From the IMG/VR virus record IMGVR_UViG_3300031673_005165, positions 1-38,477 of that record: a stretch of DNA of 38,477 bases; one strand, given 5' to 3'. A program made the position numbers and the translations under genes. Under the pieces are notes generated by a model. That model made no database searches and was not told the origin of the DNA. It was given only the letters and a program-made list of their open reading frames with translations. This document shows, in pieces, positions 30,752 to 38,477 of this stretch (position 1 is its first letter; every line of letters starts with the position of its first letter). The DNA is from a virus.

Positions 30752-33700
30752 ATGGCTACTGAAAGTTTGATTCTAGAGTACGATTTCAAGGACAACGCCT
30801 CACAAAAGACCAATGAGTTTACTAATAAGCTCAACAAACTGGCTAATTCCATGGGCATTACTAGCAAAAACATGTCCAAAATTGATTCAGCATCAAAAAA
30901 AGTCAAGGATTCTTTCAATAAAGTAACGTCTTCTGTTAGTAATCTGTTCAAAAAAATGACAAGTTTGAAAGGTTTACTTGCTGGAACTGCTGTTGTGATG
31001 GCAGCAATGAAATTGAAAAGTTGGGCAACTTCTTGGATTAATCTATCAAATGTACAACAAGAGGCAGAGTTGCAACTTAAAAATACAATGAAAAGTATGG
31101 GTGTGTATACAGATCAATATTATAATTCCATGCTTAAAACAGCCACTGCACTTCAAAAAGTTACTGAGTATGGAGATGAGGCTATTCTAGCAGTTCAAAA
31201 TAGACTTGTAGCATTTGGTAATGTATCAGAAGAAATAATGCCAAGGGTAACATCGCTTACTTTAGATTTAGCTAAAGCCCTCAAAATAGATTTAAAAAGA
31301 GCCGCCGAGCTGATGGGTAAAGCACTTGGTGGTGATATAACTATGTTGAAAACCAAAGGAATAAATGTTTCTAAGGGTATGTCGACTAAAGAATTATTAG
31401 ATGCAATCGAGGGTAGTGCAGGCGGAGCAGCTTCTGTTGATAGCTGGACTAAAGCCTGGATCAGCTTAGGCAATGTAATTGGAGATCTTAAAGAAGCATT
31501 TGGTGATTTTTTTAATATAATACTTGTTGATAGTGGGTTTGTTGATAGTTTAACAACTTCTATAGGGAATTTAACAGATTCAGTAAAAGAGTTTATAAAA
31601 CAACCATTTGTAAAAACTATGTTAGAAACTACTTTAGATTCAGTTACTAATAAGGTTGATAAATTATCAGAAGATTTGAAAAAGGTAGAAGATTCAGATG
31701 TAAAAAAGAAATTAGATAGTGTTGGTAACACCTTAACCTGGATAAGTCGCATTTTAAAAGGTATGGCTTTTACATATTTAATTAAAATGCTAATTACATT
31801 TTATGGTTGGTTAAATAAAACATTCACATTATTTAGTTCAATTAGTGATTTTGTTATAGGTAAAAGTAAGGCTTTTATGAAGTGGTCTATACACTTAGGA
31901 GGAATTTCTAAAGTTATAGAAAAACTTAATAAATATAAATTACCAGGAACTACTGTACCAACAGGGTTAACAGTAATGGAAAAAATTTGGATGAATATAG
32001 GTAAGATTATATCAACGGCTTCTTCTAATGTGGCAATAATAGGAGCAGTTCTAGCGAGCCCCACTATATACGCTTTATTAACAAGAAAAGGAACAGAAGA
32101 AAGTAGATCAAAAATATCAAAAGAATATGGATTAGATACACCAACAAATATACCAGATGGTTGGTTAAATAATATGGACTCATTTAATGATAAATTAAAC
32201 CTCACAAATGATGTGGGTGATGATATATTAAATACTTGGGAAAAAATAAAAAGTTTGTTTAAAATTGATACAGAATTTATAGATTCATTTAATACAATTG
32301 AAGATTATACATTAAAAATTGGTATGACTTGGAAAGATATTATAGGTTATGTCGAGGAAGATTATAATTTTTTAAAGAAGATTGAAAAAGAATTTGCTGA
32401 ATATGTAAAAGACTCTTGGTCAAAAACAATAGTATCTATAACCTCTTCTTTTAATAAAGCTTTCTCTGGGATGTTGCAGGGAAATAAATTGGATTTTGGT
32501 AAATTTACTAAGGATATCATAGGACTATTTTCAAAAAATGTTACAGATATGATATCTGGAGAACTTATAAAAAAAGTAGTAGAACCTATGGTAGAGGGTA
32601 TAATACAAAAACATTTTGGAAAAGAATTTATGGAAGAGGCCACAGTAGATGATATTATAAAAAGATTTAAAAAAGCCATTCCTGCAATAGACAAAGAAGT
32701 AAAAACCGCCCTAAATAAATTACAAATAGAAAGAGATTTACCAAAACTGGAATTTTTACTTCCACACGGCAAAGACCCAGAACCAATGTATATTAAACCT
32801 ATATTTCTTGAACCAGAGCTGGCTATGGTCACAATTGAACCAGATATGCAAAAAGTAGGAGATGCGTTAGAAGATCTTTCTAATTATAAAGAGTGGGAAG
32901 ATTTCAGTGATAAACTGGCAAGTACTATAAGAGACTCTATAAAAGAAGGACTTAGGACTGGATTAATGGATCGCGGACAACTACGTAAAAATATTCGAGG
33001 TTTATTTACAGATAAATTAGCAGATGAGTTTTCAAAAAACTTAGAAACGGGTATAAGCAAATTTATGAATATTGATACTGGTATACCAATTGGTGATGAT
33101 AAAACCATGTCTATGGGCACTGCTGTTGGAGTTGGGTCTGGATTATATAATATGCAACAAAATAAAGAACAGTTAGGAGTTGCTGGTGGTGCTATGTCCG
33201 GTGCTTCAATTGGTTCTGCATTTGGTCCTTGGGGTGCTGCCGTTGGTGCTATAGGCGGTGGATTATATGGAGCCGCATCAGAACCAGCTAAAAAAAGTGT
33301 TAAATTAATGTTCAAAGAGATAGATGGTCAAATGGAATTGATAAGCAAGGAATTTAAAGGTCAAAAAGGTTCTGCTTCTGCTATAGATGCAGCTAAGAAA
33401 GCCGTAGATAGTGCATATGATTTCTATAATAAATTAAGATGGGCAACTGGAGATACAAGTAAATTTAGCATATCTGCAAGTGGTGAAGAATCAGCATCTC
33501 TTAGTAAGAGTGGTTTATTCACCTCAATGGCTCCAATGATATATAAAAGCTTTGGAGAAGATTTTGTTAAAACTATTAATGATTATATTATTCCCACTAT
33601 TAAAACCGAAACAATATCATTTATTAAAGGGCCTAAATCTCCCTGGGATTTAAAAGATTTAGAAGCTGCTAGATTACCTACTGATAGGGCAGGAATTGAA

Positions 33701-34915
33701 TATGGTTATGGGACAAAACAAGGAAAAGATTTAAGATATACAAAAACTGTAAAGGAAACACTAACAGATGTTGAAGCCGCTTTACAAAATGAAGATTATT
33801 CAACAATAGCAGAGCATCTTACATCTGGTACTATGGAATCCATAATGGAAATTTATGGTGAAAAATTTCAAGAATTAGCTAATCTTGTGGCTGGTTCTAT
33901 AAATAATGGATTTGCAGCAGCTATAAAAACAAAAGACTTTAAACTATTTTTCAGTACAGTAAAATCAAACTTAGCACAGAGTTTAGTAAGTACTATATCA
34001 GGTGCTGTTACCGATACATTATATCAGAAATTATTGCCTACATTGGGTGATATGCCTGGTTTAATTGATAAATTTACTAGCGGGGATATGAGTATAGAAG
34101 ACTTAACAGCAGAAGTATCTACTAATTTTGCAAAATCTTCTCAAATAATAGCTAATATGGAACCAGTTTTCAATGCAGTTGCTAATGGTTTAAGTACTTT
34201 AACAGATGTAATTGACGAAAATACAGAATCTAATTGGGAAAATAACAGATTAATGGTTGATGAATTATTATCTAGAAAAGAAATGATTGAAGACTTTATA
34301 CGGGATATGCGCGGTGGTGATCAAGCTCCAACTAGAAGCATAGATTGGATGGAACAAGAGTATGAAAGTTTATTGAGTGGTGCCATGAAGGGTGATAGTG
34401 ATGACCTTAGTAAACTACTTGATTATGTGAGTGGTACATATCTACCTTTCATGGAAACAGCCTCGAGTAATTATGATGATACATTTGAAAAAGTTATGGA
34501 TGAAATAGAAGCTATGACACCCTCTGACGAGTTATTATCAAAAGAATTACAAACTTTGATTGATATGTTGTCGGAATTAGATGATCAAACAGAATTGATG
34601 CAGGAATACGTTGATATACTTAAAGGCATAAAAGGAGAAGCTATAGAAGGTTCACCAGAAGATATAACACGAAAAGGTATAGAAGAAGCTACAACTAGTA
34701 GAGAAGAACAACAGGATTGGGCTAAATTGTATATAGAAGATCAAAAAGCGAATGGTGTAGGCCAAAATTTCCGGTCATTTGTAGCAGAACAAAAAGAGCT
34801 TAATTCTCAACCCCTTCATATCCATTTAGATGTTGATGGTAGAGAAATTGCTAGTGTATTGGTTAACCAAGCAAATACGAATCCTGATATGCAAAAATTA
34901 CTAGGAGGTAGATAA
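30752..34915 (+). CDS. Tape measure protein
   Basis: A 1387-residue protein, by far the longest tail gene, directly after the chaperone pair. The N-terminal 60 residues are a charged coil ('NEFTNKLNKLANSMGITSKN'). A hydrophobic helix ('LKGLLAGTAVVMAAMKL') and a TMP-core region with 'EAILAVQNRLVAFGNVSEE' follow. Further hydrophobic segments lie near residues 330-350 and 425-450, and a Gly-rich segment ('GGAMSGASIGSAFGPWGAAV') near 805 could insert into the host membrane. It sets tail length and helps DNA entry. No lytic enzyme domain is obvious. The last codons contain AGGAGGT, the ribosome binding site for the HNH gene that follows. Confidence 0.9.
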   Translation: MATESLILEYDFKDNASQKTNEFTNKLNKLANSMGITSKNMSKIDSASKKVKDSFNKVTSSVSNLFKKMTSLKGLLAGTAVVMAAMKLKSWATSWINLSNVQQEAELQLKNTMKSMGVYTDQYYNSMLKTATALQKVTEYGDEAILAVQNRLVAFGNVSEEIMPRVTSLTLDLAKALKIDLKRAAELMGKALGGDITMLKTKGINVSKGMSTKELLDAIEGSAGGAASVDSWTKAWISLGNVIGDLKEAFGDFFNIILVDSGFVDSLTTSIGNLTDSVKEFIKQPFVKTMLETTLDSVTNKVDKLSEDLKKVEDSDVKKKLDSVGNTLTWISRILKGMAFTYLIKMLITFYGWLNKTFTLFSSISDFVIGKSKAFMKWSIHLGGISKVIEKLNKYKLPGTTVPTGLTVMEKIWMNIGKIISTASSNVAIIGAVLASPTIYALLTRKGTEESRSKISKEYGLDTPTNIPDGWLNNMDSFNDKLNLTNDVGDDILNTWEKIKSLFKIDTEFIDSFNTIEDYTLKIGMTWKDIIGYVEEDYNFLKKIEKEFAEYVKDSWSKTIVSITSSFNKAFSGMLQGNKLDFGKFTKDIIGLFSKNVTDMISGELIKKVVEPMVEGIIQKHFGKEFMEEATVDDIIKRFKKAIPAIDKEVKTALNKLQIERDLPKLEFLLPHGKDPEPMYIKPIFLEPELAMVTIEPDMQKVGDALEDLSNYKEWEDFSDKLASTIRDSIKEGLRTGLMDRGQLRKNIRGLFTDKLADEFSKNLETGISKFMNIDTGIPIGDDKTMSMGTAVGVGSGLYNMQQNKEQLGVAGGAMSGASIGSAFGPWGAAVGAIGGGLYGAASEPAKKSVKLMFKEIDGQMELISKEFKGQKGSASAIDAAKKAVDSAYDFYNKLRWATGDTSKFSISASGEESASLSKSGLFTSMAPMIYKSFGEDFVKTINDYIIPTIKTETISFIKGPKSPWDLKDLEAARLPTDRAGIEYGYGTKQGKDLRYTKTVKETLTDVEAALQNEDYSTIAEHLTSGTMESIMEIYGEKFQELANLVAGSINNGFAAAIKTKDFKLFFSTVKSNLAQSLVSTISGAVTDTLYQKLLPTLGDMPGLIDKFTSGDMSIEDLTAEVSTNFAKSSQIIANMEPVFNAVANGLSTLTDVIDENTESNWENNRLMVDELLSRKEMIEDFIRDMRGGDQAPTRSIDWMEQEYESLLSGAMKGDSDDLSKLLDYVSGTYLPFMETASSNYDDTFEKVMDEIEAMTPSDELLSKELQTLIDMLSELDDQTELMQEYVDILKGIKGEAIEGSPEDITRKGIEEATTSREEQQDWAKLYIEDQKANGVGQNFRSFVAEQKELNSQPLHIHLDVDGREIASVLVNQANTNPDMQKLLGGR

Positions 34916-34918
34916 ATT

Positions 34919-35407
34919 ATGCATAAATATATAAATGGTATACAACAAGATATGTCTTGGGTCATTTGGAACAAATATAACCCCGAGGATAAAATAGAAC
35001 ATGGTGATGAATATATTATACATCATAAAGATTTTGACCACAATAATAATAATATCAACAACTTACAGAAAATGACAAATAGTTCACATTCTAGATTACA
35101 TGGTTTAAAAAGAAATAATATACCATCGTTTAAAGGTAGAAAACATTCAAAAGATACTCTTTTAAAAATGTCGAAAATAAAAAAAGGAAAAATATTTTCT
35201 GAATCTACCAAGGAAAAAATGTCCCAAAATCATTCAGATTTTTCAGGATCAAAAAATCCTAGAGCTAGAGCAGTAAATATAAATGATCAAATGTTTGGAT
35301 CTGTAAAAGAAGCTTCTATTGTATTAAATATAAATAGAAATATTATTGATAAACAACTTAAAAATAATATTGAAGGTTATAAATATATGGAGGTTTCTAA
35401 TGAATAA
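34919..35407 (+). CDS. HNH homing endonuclease between tail genes
   Basis: A 162-residue family member lacking the N-terminal 'MFEETTI'-type extension seen in its sisters; it starts almost directly at the 'MSWVIWNKYNPED' stretch. Core 'YIIHHKDFDHNNN' and 'SSHSRLHGL' are followed by two NUMOD3-like repeats ('KDTLLKMSKIKKG', 'STKEKMSQNHSDFSG') and a NUMOD1-like tail ending 'GYKYMEVSNE'. The last codons supply both the ribosome binding site (GGAGG) and the overlapping ATG of the next gene at 35400. It begins three bases after the tape measure stop. Confidence 0.88.
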   Translation: MHKYINGIQQDMSWVIWNKYNPEDKIEHGDEYIIHHKDFDHNNNNINNLQKMTNSSHSRLHGLKRNNIPSFKGRKHSKDTLLKMSKIKKGKIFSESTKEKMSQNHSDFSGSKNPRARAVNINDQMFGSVKEASIVLNINRNIIDKQLKNNIEGYKYMEVSNE

Positions 35408-35801
35408 AGAATTATATGATTACCTTAGTATAGTAACTTCTGATGTAGATATAACATTAACAATTAACCCTCAATCTGTTTTAAAAACAAATATATCAAA
35501 GAACCAAATAATAAGAAAGGGTGATGATAATTCTAGAGAAGTTTTGAACTTTAATGATGACCCAATCCCTTATATATTTATAAGATATGATTTATTAGAT
35601 GCAAGTGATGTTGGAACTATATTTGACATTTGGATGGATACGTCAAAGGCTAATGGAATGTTAAATTCTTTTAAATTTGACCACCCAGATGGTCACACAT
35701 ATGTAGTAAGTTTTGAAACAGATATAAGCATGTTGATGAGCCCGACTTATTACAGTCTAGATATAATTAAACTATACGTAGTAGGGAGGATAGCAGACTA
35801 A
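35400..35801 (+). CDS. Minor tail protein
   Basis: A 133-residue protein from ATG 35400, which has GGAGG upstream; an in-frame ATG at 35346 lies inside the HNH gene and is unlikely. The sequence ('DITLTINPQSVLKTNISKNQ', 'FIRYDLLDASDVGTIFDIWMD', 'FDHPDGHTYVVSFETDI') is beta-rich. The 'FKFDHPDG.TY.V.F' pattern is typical of small distal tail proteins placed between the tape measure and tail-tip genes. It probably forms a ring at the tail end. The stop overlaps the next ATG (TAATG). Confidence 0.7.
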   Translation: MNKELYDYLSIVTSDVDITLTINPQSVLKTNISKNQIIRKGDDNSREVLNFNDDPIPYIFIRYDLLDASDVGTIFDIWMDTSKANGMLNSFKFDHPDGHTYVVSFETDISMLMSPTYYSLDIIKLYVVGRIAD

Positions 35802-38477
35802 TGAGAACAGGACTTGACGCTACACAATTAGCTATATTAAATTCTGATAAGAAAACAAATATATCGTGGCTTTTTCAAATAACTTTGAGTGGGTCTGTTA
35901 CACCTGATTATTATTGGTCAACCGAAACAAGAAGTTGGGATGGTAATGATTATACATATCATATTAATGACTTTTCAAAAATATCTATGGATGGTGGTAA
36001 CGAAGTTTATGGTATAAGTTCCCCTGCAAGTGTAAATATAAAAATAAATAATGAAAGTAATACTTATATACCATCAGACTTTAAGAATTCTGTTATAAAA
36101 ATTATATTAGTAATAGAAGCTGATTATTTAGGAACACCAACAGAGAGAGAAATTTTATCTTGGTCGTTTATAACACGACAATCGAATTCAATATATAAAA
36201 CCCTCAGTTTAGATTGTGTAGATTTTCTCACACCTTATCTAGAAGGAACCTATCCTAATACTCTATCACCACAAGAACTTTTTCCTGTGGCCAAGATGGC
36301 TGATGATAATTATTGTGTACCAAAAATATGGGGAGAATGTTTCTTTCCTGTGAGATGGACAAGAGATGTAACAAATGATTTTTATTTATTGGGAGAGAGT
36401 GGAACCTACACAGTTTCTGAATTAAGAAGCCCTAAAGATTGGGGTGGGAATTCTATATGGTTAGAAAGTGATGTTGAAAATACATTTACACAAGTAGATA
36501 AGACTGGTTCTGATAGTAATACATATAAATGTTGCCGGTTTTTAATAGCAGATTCAAACAATGATGGTATATGTGATGCAAATGGTATATTTGGAGATGG
36601 AAGCCCGTTCTTAGATGCACCATGTAGAATGTCAAATGCAGCTACTGTAAGTAAAACAAATCCAATTGAAATAATACAAGATATATTATTGGATTATGGT
36701 GTTTCCTCAGACTTTATAGATTCAGATTCATACACTGCGGCTTATAATACTTGGGATAGTAGAGGGTTAACCTTTAAAGTTCCCCTCTTCTATACGCAAG
36801 ATAAGAAAGAATTAATAACAAAATTGTTGACTTTATGTAATACTTCTATGGTTGTGAGGGATAAATTATACTTTAAAGTTTTTTCAGCAACCAGCCAAGA
36901 GACAATTGATAAATCCTGGGTTACTAAAAACAGAGATGTTGGTGAGGGTAACTTTAGAATAAGAAACGTATCAATATTGGATGAAAACGACGGCTGTTAT
37001 ATAAATTATATACAACCCGGGGAACCATGTACAGATTTAATTAAGGCTTTAGTGCCAGTTTCAGGATCATCTACAAACCCAGCAGACAATACGATAGAAG
37101 CAGAATATATAGATAATAGTACAAATGCTCAAAAAATAGGCATATTAACTGCTCAAAGATTATACGGTAGAGAATCTGAAATAATGTCAAAATTGAAATC
37201 TAAAGGCGCAATATTTGAATGTAATGATGTAATAACTATCGATCCAGAAGATTATAATGCTTTGTCCTCAAATTATGATGTTATTATTAATCATATTTCT
37301 ATAAGCAGAACAGTAGAAATTGATATGATTGCGACAAAATATATACATACCCTTCAAGATTGGGATGATTTAAGTGTTACAGAAGTAACTGTAGTAGACG
37401 AAGAAATGAATAGTTTCAAAACTGTTATAAGTGGAAGTAATACACCTGGAATAGCTGGTGGATCTACTAGTTTAAATATAATGCATGGGATACTCAGGGT
37501 TGGAGGTGATGATGCACATATAGAGTTAAACTCAGATGATTCATATATATCAATAGGAGATTCACCACCTAAAACCTATGGAAACAATGCTGGTGTGTGG
37601 CTTGGAATAGACTCAGGTGTTCCTAAGATGTCTTTATATAAAGATGCAAATAATTACTTACAATATAATGGAACAACTTTAATAATAAAATCTGAATTAC
37701 ATGCAACTGGCTCTAGTAGTGTGTTTGATAAAAATGTTGATGATTTTAGTGATATAAGTGGAACCTTAGCTGATATATCTGGTGACCTCGATGATATTAC
37801 CGATGGTGGTACTTATGCAAGAATAAAGTCCGCCTCTACTCAAAATAATGATATATTATTAGCCAGTGCTATTGGTGATTTAGATGATGTAGATAATGGA
37901 TCTAGTTATAGTAAAGTACTAGCTACTTCTATAACTGCTGGAAAAATAATAATGGCTCAAATAGATGGTGATTTGGACGATGTATCGAATGGTTCTAGTT
38001 ATGGTAAAGTTAATTTAACCTCAATATCTGGCGGAAATATACTTTTATCAAGTTGCTCTGGGAATTTAGACAATATTGCAAATGGAAGTACATATTCTAG
38101 AGTAGCAACTACAAAAATATATGCAGGTGGAATAATATTTAACACCTCAAAAGCTCCACTGGAATCTGAATCTGGTTCTTTAAATAGTGAGGTTGTTTTA
38201 AGTAGTAACTATGGACTTAGGATGAGAGATTCATCGGGAAATATACGGGTAAGCATAGGATTGGATGGAAACTTTACTTTTGGAAACTATGCTGGTGGAC
38301 ATGGTGTAAATTGGAATGGTAGCACGTTAGCTGTTAGAGGCTCTTTAACGGCCGGTGATATTACTAGTGGTGGAACTATAGAAGGTTGTACTATTTACTC
38401 TAGGTCAAGCCCTACAAGTAACAAATCAATAATATTAGATGGTAGTACAAATGAGGCTTATTTTTACGGAGATGATG
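35801..38477 (+). CDS. Tail-tip protein, N-terminal part (gene continues at 207-676)
   Basis: The frame is open from ATG 35801 to the end of the window (892 residues) and joins 207-676 to give about 1048 residues. The first 550 residues ('NISWLFQITLSGSV', 'YKTLSLDCVDFLTPYLEG', 'FKVPLFYTQDKKELITKLL', 'TAQRLYG') resemble the hub region of siphovirus tail-tip proteins, including a bracket of Cys ('CNTSMVV', 'GCYINY'). Four 31-residue repeats starting 'GDLDD' follow (37781-38140), a linker repeat known from phage fibres, and then the beta-rich tip. The ribosome binding site is GGGAGG. The protein binds the host surface. Confidence 0.82.
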   Translation, partial: MRTGLDATQLAILNSDKKTNISWLFQITLSGSVTPDYYWSTETRSWDGNDYTYHINDFSKISMDGGNEVYGISSPASVNIKINNESNTYIPSDFKNSVIKIILVIEADYLGTPTEREILSWSFITRQSNSIYKTLSLDCVDFLTPYLEGTYPNTLSPQELFPVAKMADDNYCVPKIWGECFFPVRWTRDVTNDFYLLGESGTYTVSELRSPKDWGGNSIWLESDVENTFTQVDKTGSDSNTYKCCRFLIADSNNDGICDANGIFGDGSPFLDAPCRMSNAATVSKTNPIEIIQDILLDYGVSSDFIDSDSYTAAYNTWDSRGLTFKVPLFYTQDKKELITKLLTLCNTSMVVRDKLYFKVFSATSQETIDKSWVTKNRDVGEGNFRIRNVSILDENDGCYINYIQPGEPCTDLIKALVPVSGSSTNPADNTIEAEYIDNSTNAQKIGILTAQRLYGRESEIMSKLKSKGAIFECNDVITIDPEDYNALSSNYDVIINHISISRTVEIDMIATKYIHTLQDWDDLSVTEVTVVDEEMNSFKTVISGSNTPGIAGGSTSLNIMHGILRVGGDDAHIELNSDDSYISIGDSPPKTYGNNAGVWLGIDSGVPKMSLYKDANNYLQYNGTTLIIKSELHATGSSSVFDKNVDDFSDISGTLADISGDLDDITDGGTYARIKSASTQNNDILLASAIGDLDDVDNGSSYSKVLATSITAGKIIMAQIDGDLDDVSNGSSYGKVNLTSISGGNILLSSCSGNLDNIANGSTYSRVATTKIYAGGIIFNTSKAPLESESGSLNSEVVLSSNYGLRMRDSSGNIRVSIGLDGNFTFGNYAGGHGVNWNGSTLAVRGSLTAGDITSGGTIEGCTIYSRSSPTSNKSIILDGSTNEAYFYGDD
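37781..38140 (+). repeat. Four 93-bp repeats in the tail-tip gene
   Basis: Units start at 37781, 37874, 37967 and 38060, exactly 93 bases (31 residues) apart. Each reads G[DN]LD[DN] followed by 'NGSSY.KV'-like and 'I.AG.I' segments. The period is perfect with no insertions. Such repeats form shaft or collar segments in many phage tail-tip proteins and can vary in number between relatives. Confidence 0.9.
38272..38477. repeat. Second copy of the terminal redundancy
   Basis: Matches positions 1-206. Positions 38351-38477 are identical to 80-206 (127 bases). The nine differences lie at the places that match 55-79, and eight of them leave the protein unchanged or are part of a Thr to Ser change. 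Confidence 0.8.

Overview
The window is essentially one tailed double-stranded DNA phage genome. It is AT-rich by eye, every recognised gene lies on the + strand, and most genes sit in tightly overlapping operons. Terminase, portal, scaffold, capsid, tail tube, frameshifted tail chaperone, tape measure and a long tail-tip protein occur in the classic order, which indicates a long non-contractile tail (siphovirus). The first 206 bases recur at positions 38272-38477: the last 127 are identical and the others differ at nine clustered sites. This implies a circular or circularly permuted genome of about 38.27 kb, cut inside the tail-tip gene. The host cannot be identified. An M15-type endolysin and a heptosyltransferase-like enzyme lean towards a Gram-negative host, and ribosome binding sites are of the AGGAG type.

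Layout: 2-676 is the 3' end of the tail-tip/fibre gene. 691-1702 is a small lysis operon (M15 peptidase endolysin, a two-helix membrane protein that is a holin candidate, two unknown small proteins). 1703-2626 is non-coding, with strong terminators and copies of a recurring intergenic element. 2627-12322 is a cargo region: a GT-A glycosyltransferase, a GT9/heptosyltransferase-like protein, two CgeB-like glycosyltransferases, two radical SAM enzymes, a Gfo/Idh/MocA oxidoreductase and a class I methyltransferase, interspersed with HNH homing endonucleases. 12446-14734 is a large N6-adenine-type DNA methyltransferase with three tandem modules. 15263-15584 is non-coding and precedes the structural operon, 15585-38477.

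Six free-standing HNH endonucleases of one family (HNH domain, NUMOD3-like repeats, NUMOD1-like DNA-binding tail) sit between genes at 2627, 4643, 10538, 16057, 27643 and 34919. Most overlap a neighbour by a few bases, so operon translation is kept. A seventh is reduced to its last codons at 21536-21577. The glycosyltransferase at 8492 carries a 30-residue segment matching the phage's own terminase, another sign of recombination.

The most unusual structural gene is 22198-27564 (1788 aa). It has Asp-box propeller-like repeats, then about fifty 18-residue repeats, ending in a domain that by position and sequence resembles the head-closure protein. A -1 frameshift at an A9 run joins the two tail-chaperone frames. 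I found no polymerase, primase, helicase, integrase or repressor, so if the genome is complete it must rely on the host for replication. The non-coding block 1703-2626 is the best place to look for an origin.
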